Below are positions 1-5,158 of a stretch of DNA of 5,158 bases, piece by piece. Numbering within the stretch: position 1 is the stretch's first letter; each line of letters starts with the position of its first letter. A model generated the notes under the pieces. The model did no database searches. It saw nothing but the letters and a program-made list of their open reading frames with translations, and was not told the origin of the DNA. Origin of the DNA: Candidatus Zixiibacteriota bacterium (lineage in GTDB: Bacteria; Zixibacteria; MSB-5A5; GN15; PGXB01); assembly GCA_030642025.1 (NCBI GenBank), contig DAOWOO010000133.1:1-5158 (forward strand). The letters are read 5' to 3'. A program made the translations under genes and the position numbers.

Positions 1-2
1 AT

Positions 3-188
3 CTTGGTTTTAAGGAGAAACTCGCGCCAGAAATGCCAGAAGGAGAAATTCTATCCCAAGTTCTTCGCACTCGAACCCCGTTTGATTCCTATTCTGAGGA
101 TATGGTCAGTGGCATAATTGATATGGCTCCCGACATTGATGCTCTCACGGCTTTCGTCATTGGCCACGATAGAGGGATTCAAGATTAG
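3..188 (+). CDS. C-terminal fragment of an unrecognised protein
   Basis: An open frame enters from the left edge and runs 61 codons to a TAG stop; the other two forward frames close earlier or look non-coding. The visible tail is acidic and soluble, with no membrane segment. It includes the stretches LAPEMPEGE, PFDSYSED and MAPDIDALTAFVIGHDRG, and ends in IQD. I do not recognise the family. It is the only apparent gene on the plus strand and converges on the leftward LPS operon, so it is not part of that operon. Its codons (AGA, CGA, CTC, ACT) look somewhat different from those of the LPS genes, which hints at a different history, but 61 codons are too few to be firm. It could also be the end of a gene already damaged upstream, which cannot be seen here. 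Confidence 0.55.
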   Translation, partial: LGFKEKLAPEMPEGEILSQVLRTRTPFDSYSEDMVSGIIDMAPDIDALTAFVIGHDRGIQD

Positions 189-220
189 GTATAGACTCAT
201 GAGATAGTATACAGATTAGA

Positions 221-301
221 GTCACAACATAGGCAACCTCGCATCCCACCCAATGGGTGGGTATTATCGGCATTGTAAATGTGTCACGACATAAGTAACA
301 C
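221..301. repeat. Pair of imperfect direct repeats, IS481-end-like
   Basis: Two copies of a GTCAC-ACATA-G-AAC motif lie at 221-238 and 283-300 and match at 14 of 18 positions. On the minus strand they read GTTACTTATGTCGTGAC and GTTGCCTATGTTGTGAC. The right copy also has imperfect dyad symmetry: GTGTCAC at 281-287 faces GTAACAC at 295-301. From memory, sequences of the type GTTACCTATGTC are common at the ends of IS481-type insertion sequences, so this may be a remnant or solo end. No transposase is present in the window, and the assignment is inference. Confidence 0.4.
245..261. repeat. Perfect GC-rich palindrome (hairpin)
   Basis: CCCACCC at 245-251 and GGGTGGG at 255-261 form a perfect 7-bp stem around AAT; the A and T of the loop could add an eighth pair. 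It lies between the two imperfect direct repeats, and between the convergent plus-strand gene (stop at 188) and arsC (stop at 380). Neither side is followed by a T-run, so it is not a classical intrinsic terminator. It could still stall or protect transcripts from either side, or belong to an interspersed palindromic repeat family. Confidence 0.55.
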
Positions 302-304
302 TTT

Positions 305-319
305 TCACGCTACGCGTGA
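305..319. repeat. Second small palindrome
   Basis: TCACGC at 305-310 pairs perfectly with GCGTGA at 314-319 around a TAC loop. It starts a few bases beyond the right-hand direct repeat and is followed on the plus strand by TTGTC, which is not a strong T-run. It may be part of the same repeat structure or a weak 3' hairpin of the operon transcript. Confidence 0.4.
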
Positions 320-379
320 TTGTCTACTCATAACAACAGAACAGTCCCACACCGCAAGCGGATACGCCACCATTCACTA

Positions 380-817
380 TTAGTCCCCCGTCAGGCTCTC
401 CGGCAGGGTTTCGATATATGCTTTGATTTCGTTGCGGATACGTCGGTAGTGAACCAGAGCCTCTTCCTCGGTAGCCGCATTTTGTGTGAGTTTGGGAGGA
501 TCATCGAAGCCATGATGAATCACCTTCGCTTCTCCCGGAAAGACCGGGCAGTTTTCGGCGGCGTTATCGCAGACGGTAATAACATAATCAAAGGGAATAT
601 GCAGAATATCCATGACATTGGTTGACTGATGTTTTGAAATATCAACGCCCGCTTCGGCCATAACTTTTATGGCGTAATTATTCAATCCGCAGGTTTCGAT
701 TCCGGCCGAGCGCGGTTCGATCTGATCGCCTTTCAGGTACCGGGTCCATCCCTCGGCCATCTGTGAACGGCACGAATTGCCGGTGCATAGAAAAAGTATC
801 TTAAACTTTTCCGACAT
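380..817 (-). CDS. arsC: Thioredoxin-type arsenate reductase (LMW phosphatase fold)
   Basis: A 145-residue cytoplasmic protein that reduces arsenate to arsenite using a cascade of cysteines and thioredoxin. The P-loop CTGNSCRS begins at Cys11, giving the CX5R signature of the low-molecular-weight phosphatase fold (Cys11 to Arg17). It is followed by QMAEGW and by SAGIET near 37-42. The redox pair Cys83 and Cys90 (VCDNAAENCP) matches Cys82 and Cys89 of Staphylococcus plasmid ArsC and separates it from plain tyrosine phosphatases. The GFDDPP motif near 103-108 supplies the general acid. The frame can be extended one codon to a TTG at 820; I chose the ATG at 817 because no good ribosome site favours the TTG. 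It starts 20 bases after the lptC stop, so it is probably co-transcribed with the LPS genes. No arsR or arsenite pump is in view. The family call is firm; its role in this operon is unknown. Confidence 0.93.
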   Translation of the reverse strand: MSEKFKILFLCTGNSCRSQMAEGWTRYLKGDQIEPRSAGIETCGLNNYAIKVMAEAGVDISKHQSTNVMDILHIPFDYVITVCDNAAENCPVFPGEAKVIHHGFDDPPKLTQNAATEEEALVHYRRIRNEIKAYIETLPESLTGD

Positions 818-837
818 CAATTTTCAGATAATATGGA

Positions 838-1401
838 TTATTTTATGATTTCGTCGGTTCGCTGGATGGCGCCGGAGACCTGGCGCTTTATTTTCCAATT
901 GCCCAGATCGGGATCAGCCTCAAACTCGTACCCTCGCAGAGTATCACCGCCCTGAACCAATACCACAAAACTGTCGGTTTTCACTATGTTTTCCACCGAA
1001 TTCCAGATAAGATATTCAGTTTTTAAGCTTACGCTGTCCTCGGTGGTAACGACCACATGACCCATCGCTTCCATGAGATTAATCTGCTCACGGACCAACC
1101 CGCTGTCGGCGATAAGATGTGAGACCTCTACTCCGACTGAATCAAAAAAGTGTACATCGAGATTCCAGGCCAGAGTTGAATCGCGCTTTTCGTATTTCTC
1201 AATCCGGTCGGCCTTGATATCGGTCGTTTGCACCGAGCCGTCATACAGGAATATACGGGCGTTGCGAAGTTCTTGATCGGGACGCATATTTGAGGTAACA
1301 GCGCCGTCGGAGCCATCAGCGCTCGGGGCTTTGATTTCGTTTTTCTCGCTACACCCGAGAAGCATTATCAAACAGATGAAAACGGCATAATATTTCAGCA
1401 T
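838..1401 (-). CDS. lptC: LPS export periplasmic factor LptC, predicted lipoprotein
   Basis: A 187-residue protein that in the Lpt system takes LPS from the LptBFG transporter and passes it to LptA. Residues 1-17 form a short lipoprotein signal with lipobox LLGC (Cys17), so the protein is probably anchored by lipid rather than by the N-terminal helix of E. coli LptC. The beta-jellyroll pattern follows: a KADRIEKY strand near 63-70, VHFFDSVGVEVSHLIADSG at about 83-101, EAMGHVVVTTEDSVSLKTE at 111-129, and GYEFEADPDLGNWKIKRQVSG at 157-177. These match the family's repeated motifs. The frame is open upstream to 1515, but that extension overlaps the acyltransferase and puts 38 residues before the signal peptide. 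The ATG at 1401 fits better, with AAAGAGA just upstream, 14 bases after the preceding stop. Normal LptC length. lptA and lptB do not follow it here. Confidence 0.85.
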   Translation of the reverse strand: MLKYYAVFICLIMLLGCSEKNEIKAPSADGSDGAVTSNMRPDQELRNARIFLYDGSVQTTDIKADRIEKYEKRDSTLAWNLDVHFFDSVGVEVSHLIADSGLVREQINLMEAMGHVVVTTEDSVSLKTEYLIWNSVENIVKTDSFVVLVQGGDTLRGYEFEADPDLGNWKIKRQVSGAIQRTDEIIK

Positions 1402-1415
1402 AATCTCTTTCACTT

Positions 1416-2324
1416 TCAATTTATCGGCGTTTCCGGACGAGTATGCCAGCGGTTGTGCAGCCAAATCCATTGATCTGGCCATTCGCGGATAATCGCCTCC
1501 AGCGAAGCTGTACATTTCTCAGTCATTTTATGAACATCGCTATCGAAATCATTGGTTCTTTCTATCGTTATTTCAGGTTTCACAATCACCTTGTACCTGT
1601 TACCGTTGCGCACGCAGACAATCGGTATAAATGCCGCCCCGGTCTTTAAGCCTATTATACTCTGCCCCACCGGTGTCCATGACAACCGTCCGAAGGCGGG
1701 GACAAAGGCGCTCCGAACCCGGTATGAATCGGTATCAATCAGTATCCCCAGGGTGTATCCCTTCTTGAGAAGTTTCAATATCCTCCGCGGCGAATCTTTG
1801 GTATCGATATTTACAATCCCGATCGCTTCGCGGTTGCCTACCAGTAATTCATTAAGCCGCCGGTCGTACATTTCTCTTCCGATAACGGCGGCATTGTACC
1901 CTGATTTAACGGTAAAAGCGGCCAAAAGTTCGAAATTACCTATATGGCCGGTTACGGCAATGACACCCTTACCGCGACGGTAGGCCCGGTCAAAGTATTC
2001 CAACCCCTCGACATCGACCAGCCGGCTTATCTGCCTGTCATAGTGACGCTTGAACCTGACGATATCGGCAATGTTTTTCCCGAAATTGACGAACATATTT
2101 CTTACAATTACCTTCTGCTGTTTGGTATTGAGACTATCACCCATTGCGGCAGCCAGATTTCTCTGCGCCTTGAACCGATCCCGATGAGATATAAGATATG
2201 CCAGATACCCCATCATAGACCCGATGCCGACGGCCAGCGGCCGAGGGATAATATTAAAAAAGGCGATAAAAAAGCGGGCGAGATTATACGTCAGCGCCCG
2301 TTTGGTTTTCTTGCGCCAGGCCAC
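1416..2324 (-). CDS. Lipid A late acyltransferase, LpxL/HtrB family
   Basis: A 302-residue inner-membrane enzyme expected to transfer an acyl chain from acyl-ACP to Kdo-lipid A on the cytoplasmic face. A basic N-terminus (RKKTKR) leads into a hydrophobic segment at about 18-46 that anchors the protein. The catalytic HX4E motif is GHIGNFE (His127, Glu132). Other family blocks are RGKGVIAVTGH (117-127), the GILIDTD block near 193-199, FGRLSWTPVG (211-220), GAAFIPIVCVR (229-239) and the C-terminal WIWLHNRW (286-293). The start is a GTG at 2324, five bases after the kdsD stop; no good alternative Met occurs before the hydrophobic region. Where many LpxL proteins have Asp-Gln after the GILID strand, this one has Asp-Thr-Asp. 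Which chain it transfers (LpxL-like or LpxM-like) cannot be told from sequence, so no symbol is given. Confidence 0.9.
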   Translation of the reverse strand: MAWRKKTKRALTYNLARFFIAFFNIIPRPLAVGIGSMMGYLAYLISHRDRFKAQRNLAAAMGDSLNTKQQKVIVRNMFVNFGKNIADIVRFKRHYDRQISRLVDVEGLEYFDRAYRRGKGVIAVTGHIGNFELLAAFTVKSGYNAAVIGREMYDRRLNELLVGNREAIGIVNIDTKDSPRRILKLLKKGYTLGILIDTDSYRVRSAFVPAFGRLSWTPVGQSIIGLKTGAAFIPIVCVRNGNRYKVIVKPEITIERTNDFDSDVHKMTEKCTASLEAIIREWPDQWIWLHNRWHTRPETPIN

Positions 2325-2329
2325 TTCCG

Positions 2330-3289
2330 TTACACCAGTTTTGACTTGAGTATATCATGCAGATGAATAATGCCGACAGCTTTATGATGGTCGTCAACCA
2401 CCGGAAGTACGGTTATGGAATGTTTTTCCATGAGGGCCAGAGCCTTGTCGAGGATATCACCGGGATATACCGTTTTCGGGTTTTGTACCATGACCTCTTC
2501 GGTGATTTTCTCAAAGAACCGTTCATCATTCTGCGCCAGACGCCGGAGGTCACCGTCGGTAAAAATACCAACCAGTTTGTTTTCGTTATCAACGACCAGA
2601 GTACAGCCGAGCCGTTTTCCGGTCATCTCCAGTATCGTATCACGTATCGGTGTTTCCGGTTTTACAATCGGTATCTCGGAGTTGATATGCATTCTTTCTT
2701 CAACCGTCATCAGAAGACGCCGTCCCAGCGAACCGCCCGGATGGAGGTAGGCGAAATCCTCCTTCGAAAAATTGCGCTCCTTCAGGAGGGCAATCGCCAG
2801 GGCGTCGCCCATAACCATGGCGACCGTTGTCGATGAAGTCGGCACCAGGTTATTGGGACAGGCCTCCGTTTCAACCGAGCAGTCGAGGATAATATCGAAT
2901 TTCGCTGCCAGAGGCGCCTCGGTCTGCCCGGTGAGAAGTATGGTTTTTACCCCCAGTCTTTTCACGGCCGGGATTATCTGGTACAATTCATCGGTTGCCC
3001 CGGATTTGGAGATAGCAATAAGAATATCATCCGATTTCACCAACCCCAGATCGCCGTGAACACCCTCGGCGGCGTGAAGGAAAAACGAGGCGATACCGGT
3101 GGATGAAAGAGTGGCGGCCACTTGTTTCCCGATCAAACCGGATTTGCCCATTCCGGTTATAACCACCCGGCCTGTACACTCCAGAATTAACTCAACTGCC
3201 CGCCGGAAATTATCATCCAGCCGTTCGGCCAGCACTGCCAGCGCCCGGGCTTCTTTCAGTATTACATCTTTACCGTTTTCGAGAATCAT
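2330..3289 (-). CDS. kdsD: D-arabinose-5-phosphate isomerase, SIS plus two CBS domains
   Basis: A 319-residue cytoplasmic enzyme of full family length (E. coli KdsD is 328) that interconverts ribulose-5-phosphate and arabinose-5-phosphate, the first committed supply step for Kdo. The SIS domain spans roughly 30-170 with GMGKSG (Lys49), HAAEGVHGDLG (72-82), SKSGATDEL (94-102, Glu101) and LVPTSSTT (148-155). YLHPGGSLGRRL (181-192) holds the conserved His183. Two CBS domains follow, at about 198-256 (ending in VGIFTDGDLRR) and 266-319 (ending in VGIIHLHDILK). It starts at ATG 3289, nine bases after the kdsC stop; no clear Shine-Dalgarno is visible, suggesting translational coupling. The paralogues KpsF and GutQ share this architecture, but the kdsA-kdsC neighbourhood argues for the LPS Kdo role. 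It is the next step before KdsA. Confidence 0.95.
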   Translation of the reverse strand: MILENGKDVILKEARALAVLAERLDDNFRRAVELILECTGRVVITGMGKSGLIGKQVAATLSSTGIASFFLHAAEGVHGDLGLVKSDDILIAISKSGATDELYQIIPAVKRLGVKTILLTGQTEAPLAAKFDIILDCSVETEACPNNLVPTSSTTVAMVMGDALAIALLKERNFSKEDFAYLHPGGSLGRRLLMTVEERMHINSEIPIVKPETPIRDTILEMTGKRLGCTLVVDNENKLVGIFTDGDLRRLAQNDERFFEKITEEVMVQNPKTVYPGDILDKALALMEKHSITVLPVVDDHHKAVGIIHLHDILKSKLV

Positions 3290-3298
3290 AAATAAAAT

Positions 3299-3841
3299 CT
3301 ATCGCAAAAACGAAATCGGGTCAAGTTTACATCCGTCAAAGTAGGCGACTATAATCTCTCTGACAGCCCCGTATCCGCCTCTGGCCTTTGTTACATAATC
3401 AACCGTCTCAATCAGTTCCGGGGCGGAATCGGCCACGGCGATAGATAATCCCACCTGCTCCGCCAGGCCGATATCGAGAATTTCATTGCCGACAAAAGCG
3501 ACCTGCGAATGATCGACTTTAAGTCTTTTCAAAAGCGGCTTAATCTGCTTGCGTTTATCGACCATTTTCTGGAGTATATATTTCACCCCGAGGTCTTTCA
3601 TTCGAGTGGTGGTCGCTTTGGAGGATCGTCCCGATACAACGACAATCTCCAGCCCGGCCCGCATGGCCAGGACAATATAGAAACCATCCGAGATATGAAA
3701 TTTCTTCATCTCAAAACCGTCGGGCCCGAAATAAATATAATCATCGGTTAAGACACCATCGACATCAAGCGCCAGAAGTTTTATATCCTTCATCCGGCTT
3801 TTCAACTGTTTGTACGTAAGATGTTTTTTCTTTCGAGGCAT
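3299..3841 (-). CDS. kdsC: Kdo-8-phosphate phosphatase, HAD superfamily
   Basis: A 180-residue cytoplasmic HAD hydrolase of the capless (C0) KdsC type that removes phosphate from Kdo-8-phosphate. Motif I is LDVDGVLTD with nucleophile Asp26 and Asp28; FHISDGFYI (48-56) and motif II VVSGRSS (68-74) follow. The lysine of motif III is within KMVDKRKQIK (92-101), and the C-terminal TKARGGYGAVRE is the usual KdsC tail. Motif IV is odd: the common GDD-xx-D reads GNEILD at 118-123, so the first two acidic positions are Asn119 and Glu120 while Asp123 is kept. Related sugar-acid phosphatase domains, such as the one on some NeuA proteins, also carry GNE forms, so this may be functional. A lysine-rich stretch precedes the fold; Met17 is an alternative start, but ATG 3841 has AAGGA five bases upstream. 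It lies 13 bases after kdsA. Confidence 0.92.
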   Translation of the reverse strand: MPRKKKHLTYKQLKSRMKDIKLLALDVDGVLTDDYIYFGPDGFEMKKFHISDGFYIVLAMRAGLEIVVVSGRSSKATTTRMKDLGVKYILQKMVDKRKQIKPLLKRLKVDHSQVAFVGNEILDIGLAEQVGLSIAVADSAPELIETVDYVTKARGGYGAVREIIVAYFDGCKLDPISFLR

Positions 3842-3854
3842 GGTCGTCCTTTTA

Positions 3855-4643
3855 TTATAGACTCTTTCTGACTTTCAAAACTTCGATTATAAGATTTTCC
3901 ATTTTATCCAATGGAAGCATGGAAGCGGCGTCGCATAAAGCCTTTTCAGGTTCGGGATGAGTTTCAACAAAAAGACCATCAACCCCAATCGCGGTGGCCG
4001 CCCGGGCCATCGGGATAATAAATTCAGGCTGTCCCGATGAATTCATTCCGCCTCCGCCCGGAAGCTGAAGAGAGTGAGTGACATCATAGACTATGGGAAA
4101 CCCGAATTTTTTCATTATGACAAAGGAACGGAAATCAACCACGAGGTTGTGATATCCGAATGACGCCCCCCGTTCGGTTAGAATCACCCGGTCAGACCCG
4201 GCCTTGGCGGCGATTTTGTCCATATCATCCGGCGAAAGAAACTGCCCCTTTTTAATATTAATCCATTTCCCGGTAGCCGCCGCCCGTTTTACCAGTTCTG
4301 TCTGGCGGCACAGGAAGGCCGGTATCTGGAGTATGTCAACAACCTCGGATACAGGTTTAATCTCCGATGTCTCATGGATATCGGTTAAGAGAGGGAGATT
4401 GAATCTTTTTTTGACTTTACTTAAAACATCAAGCCCGAAATCGAGGCCATATCCTGAAAACGATTCCGATGACAGGCGATTGGCTTTGGTGTATGATGAC
4501 TTGAAAATTACCGGAAGGTCATACTTTTTTGACAATTCGGCCAGCCTGTCGGCTACTTCAAGGCAGAGTTCCTCGGATTCAATAGCGCACGGCCCGGCGA
4601 TAAGGAAAAACTGTTTTTCCTTTATTATATCGTCTATTTGCAT
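3855..4643 (-). CDS. kdsA: Kdo-8-phosphate synthase, metal-dependent type
   Basis: A 262-residue cytoplasmic TIM-barrel enzyme that condenses phosphoenolpyruvate with arabinose-5-phosphate to give Kdo-8-phosphate. Family blocks run in order: IAGPCAIES (15-23), FKSSYTKANR (47-56), TDIHE (87-91), QIPAFLCRQTEL (106-117), NIKKGQFLSP (129-138), ERGASFGYHNLVVDFRS (157-173), DVTHSLQLPGG (187-197) and ETHPEPEKALCDA (227-239). Cys19, His190, Glu227 and Asp238 correspond to the metal ligands of the Aquifex enzyme, where the E. coli metal-independent enzyme has Asn in place of the Cys. It starts at ATG 4643, 20 bases after the lipoprotein gene's stop. The nearest Shine-Dalgarno-like run, GGGGA, is about 13 bases upstream, which is long, so initiation may be coupled or weak. 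DAHP synthase is related, but the motifs are those of KdsA. Confidence 0.97.
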   Translation of the reverse strand: MQIDDIIKEKQFFLIAGPCAIESEELCLEVADRLAELSKKYDLPVIFKSSYTKANRLSSESFSGYGLDFGLDVLSKVKKRFNLPLLTDIHETSEIKPVSEVVDILQIPAFLCRQTELVKRAAATGKWINIKKGQFLSPDDMDKIAAKAGSDRVILTERGASFGYHNLVVDFRSFVIMKKFGFPIVYDVTHSLQLPGGGGMNSSGQPEFIIPMARAATAIGVDGLFVETHPEPEKALCDAASMLPLDKMENLIIEVLKVRKSL

Positions 4644-4663
4644 TTTATCGATTTAATCCCCGT

Positions 4664-5020
4664 TTATGGCTTTCTGAAATGCCATTTTATTACATCACTG
4701 TCATCGGTGATATATCTATCACAGGCAATCTGACCGGCCGAATCGTTCACGGTAAACACCCACCAGAAACCCCCGGCAGAATAAACAGAATCGATAGCGT
4801 TGACAAAAGCGCCCATACTGCTTTCGGAATAATCGACCGAATGGCTCGCTGTAGTGATTTCGAGAACGGATTTTCCATCCTGACCGGAAAGCTCGATTAT
4901 CAGGCTGTCGGCGCTGTTTGTCCGGGGCGGCGCGGTTTCAGACTTATTCTTTCCACAGGAGGCGGTTAGAAGCAGACATACAAGCAGAATATTCAATAGA
5001 ATCGCCCTTTTAAACCTCAT
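4664..5020 (-). CDS. Small lipoprotein with DUF4430-like domain
   Basis: A 118-residue predicted exported lipoprotein. Residues 1-22 form the signal: basic MRFKR, a hydrophobic core, then LLTASC with lipid-bearing Cys22; the -3 residue is Thr or the site is read loosely, so the lipobox is slightly atypical. A short Ser/Pro-rich linker precedes a domain at about 37-116 with VDYSESSMGAFVNAID (62-77), GGFWWVFTVND (83-93) and a closing DVIKWHF (109-115). This resembles the DUF4430 or transcobalamin-C-terminal-like fold, a ubiquitin-like module often found on secreted or surface proteins. One further Cys (100) is present. The start at ATG 5020 has a good GGAGG ten bases upstream. It appears to be the first gene of the LPS operon, 20 bases before kdsA. 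Its function and substrate are unknown. The family call is from memory of the motif pattern and is moderately sure. Confidence 0.75.
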   Translation of the reverse strand: MRFKRAILLNILLVCLLLTASCGKNKSETAPPRTNSADSLIIELSGQDGKSVLEITTASHSVDYSESSMGAFVNAIDSVYSAGGFWWVFTVNDSAGQIACDRYITDDSDVIKWHFRKP

Positions 5021-5030
5021 CTCAGATACG

Positions 5031-5035
5031 CCTCC
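5031..5035 (-). promoter_or_regulatory. Shine-Dalgarno of the lipoprotein gene
   Basis: A perfect GGAGG (minus strand) sits ten bases upstream of the ATG at 5020. It is the strongest ribosome site in the window; most downstream genes have weak sites and short gaps, as expected for coupled translation in an operon. Confidence 0.7.
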
Positions 5036-5057
5036 ATTACTTGAAAAACAGGCGAAT

Positions 5058-5086
5058 AAGATATATTATTATAAATAGAAAGTCAA
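5058..5086 (-). promoter_or_regulatory. Candidate sigma70-type promoter of the LPS operon
   Basis: On the minus strand TTGACT (5081-5086) is followed after 17 bases by TATCTT (5058-5063), giving a -35 with five of six and a -10 with four of six consensus matches. The AT-rich spacer also contains a perfect TATAAT at 5068-5073, but that has no matching -35 at the right distance. Transcription would begin near 5050 and give a leader of roughly 30 bases before the lipoprotein ATG. This is the only promoter-like site seen upstream of the gene chain. Confidence 0.4.
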
Positions 5087-5108
5087 AGGCTCGCTGGACC
5101 CGGAATAA

Positions 5109-5158
5109 TCACCGGATTTTGAAGGCGACATCTGGTACTTCCCCAATATATTCCGGAA
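5109..5158 (-). CDS. Possible C-terminal tail of an upstream gene
   Basis: One minus-strand frame entering from the right edge gives 15 residues (PEYIGEVPDVAFKIR) and a TGA at 5109-5111. It would leave about 88 bases before the lipoprotein gene, room for the candidate promoter. A second frame stays open longer, to a TAA at 5069-5071 (29 residues), but reads as low-complexity Ser/Gly and would run into the promoter. I favour the first frame on codon character only. The product is not recognisable from so few residues. Confidence 0.25.
   Translation of the reverse strand, partial: PEYIGEVPDVAFKIR

Noticed and set aside
245..319. Hairpins as intrinsic terminators for arsC or the plus-strand gene
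   Set aside because: The stems are plausible, but neither strand shows a T-run directly after them, so I list them only as palindromes.
320..625. Plus-strand open frame starting at a TTG in the repeat strip and running into arsC
   Set aside because: It is antisense to the intact arsC catalytic region and its first part covers palindromic DNA; no family features are seen.
1128..1316. Second minus-strand frame of 62 codons inside lptC, considered as evidence of a frameshift
   Set aside because: The main lptC frame is complete with all family motifs from signal to C-terminus, so no frameshift is needed.
1402..1515. Upstream in-frame extension of lptC giving a 225-residue product
   Set aside because: It overlaps the acyltransferase gene by about 100 bases, adds 38 residues before an evident lipoprotein signal, and the ATG at 1401 has a ribosome site and normal family length.
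1552..2836. Long plus-strand open frames of 140 to 159 codons opposite the acyltransferase and kdsD
   Set aside because: They lie wholly antisense to genes with strong family motifs, show no recognisable domains, and are expected by-products of the codon bias of the real genes.
4204..4656. A 150-codon plus-strand open frame opposite kdsA
   Set aside because: It is antisense to a highly conserved enzyme, is Ser/Arg-rich like typical shadow frames, and has no motif of its own.
5100..5116. CCGG...CCGG inverted repeat near the right edge as a terminator of the upstream gene
   Set aside because: The stem is only four to six pairs with a wobble and has no T-run on the minus strand.

Overview
The window carries one compact leftward (minus-strand) operon for the inner core and lipid A of lipopolysaccharide. 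It points to a Gram-negative, double-membrane bacterium of moderate GC content. LptC here looks like a lipoprotein rather than a membrane-anchored protein, and the operon starts with a small DUF4430-like lipoprotein. Both traits would suit an FCB-group or candidate-phylum lineage (for example Zixibacteria-like) better than an enteric proteobacterium, but this taxonomic reading is inference only.

Right to left, the layout is: an unidentified gene tail at the right edge; a candidate sigma70-type promoter near 5058-5086; a DUF4430-like lipoprotein (4664-5020); kdsA, Kdo-8-phosphate synthase (3855-4643); kdsC, Kdo-8-phosphate phosphatase (3299-3841); kdsD, arabinose-5-phosphate isomerase with SIS and two CBS domains (2330-3289); a lipid A late acyltransferase of the LpxL/HtrB family (1416-2324); lptC, the periplasmic LPS-export factor (838-1401); and a thioredoxin-type arsenate reductase, arsC (380-817). 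Gaps between genes are only 5 to 20 bases, so all seven are probably one transcript.

Three consecutive enzymes make Kdo: KdsD turns ribulose-5-phosphate into arabinose-5-phosphate, KdsA condenses it with phosphoenolpyruvate, and KdsC removes the phosphate. The acyltransferase then adds a secondary acyl chain to Kdo-lipid A, and LptC helps move finished LPS from the inner membrane across the periplasm. KdsB (CMP-Kdo synthetase), the Kdo transferase, LptA and LptB are not in the window.

Left of arsC (189-379) is a gene-free strip with palindromes and a degenerate pair of direct repeats that resemble IS481-type transposon ends. Beyond it lies the C-terminal end of an unrecognised gene on the opposite strand (3-188). 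The left flank is therefore the likely edge between the LPS operon and accessory DNA. No wholly new system is evident. The points most worth a second look are the repeat strip, the altered metal-binding motif in KdsC, the DUF4430 lipoprotein, and arsC standing where lptA/lptB are usually found.
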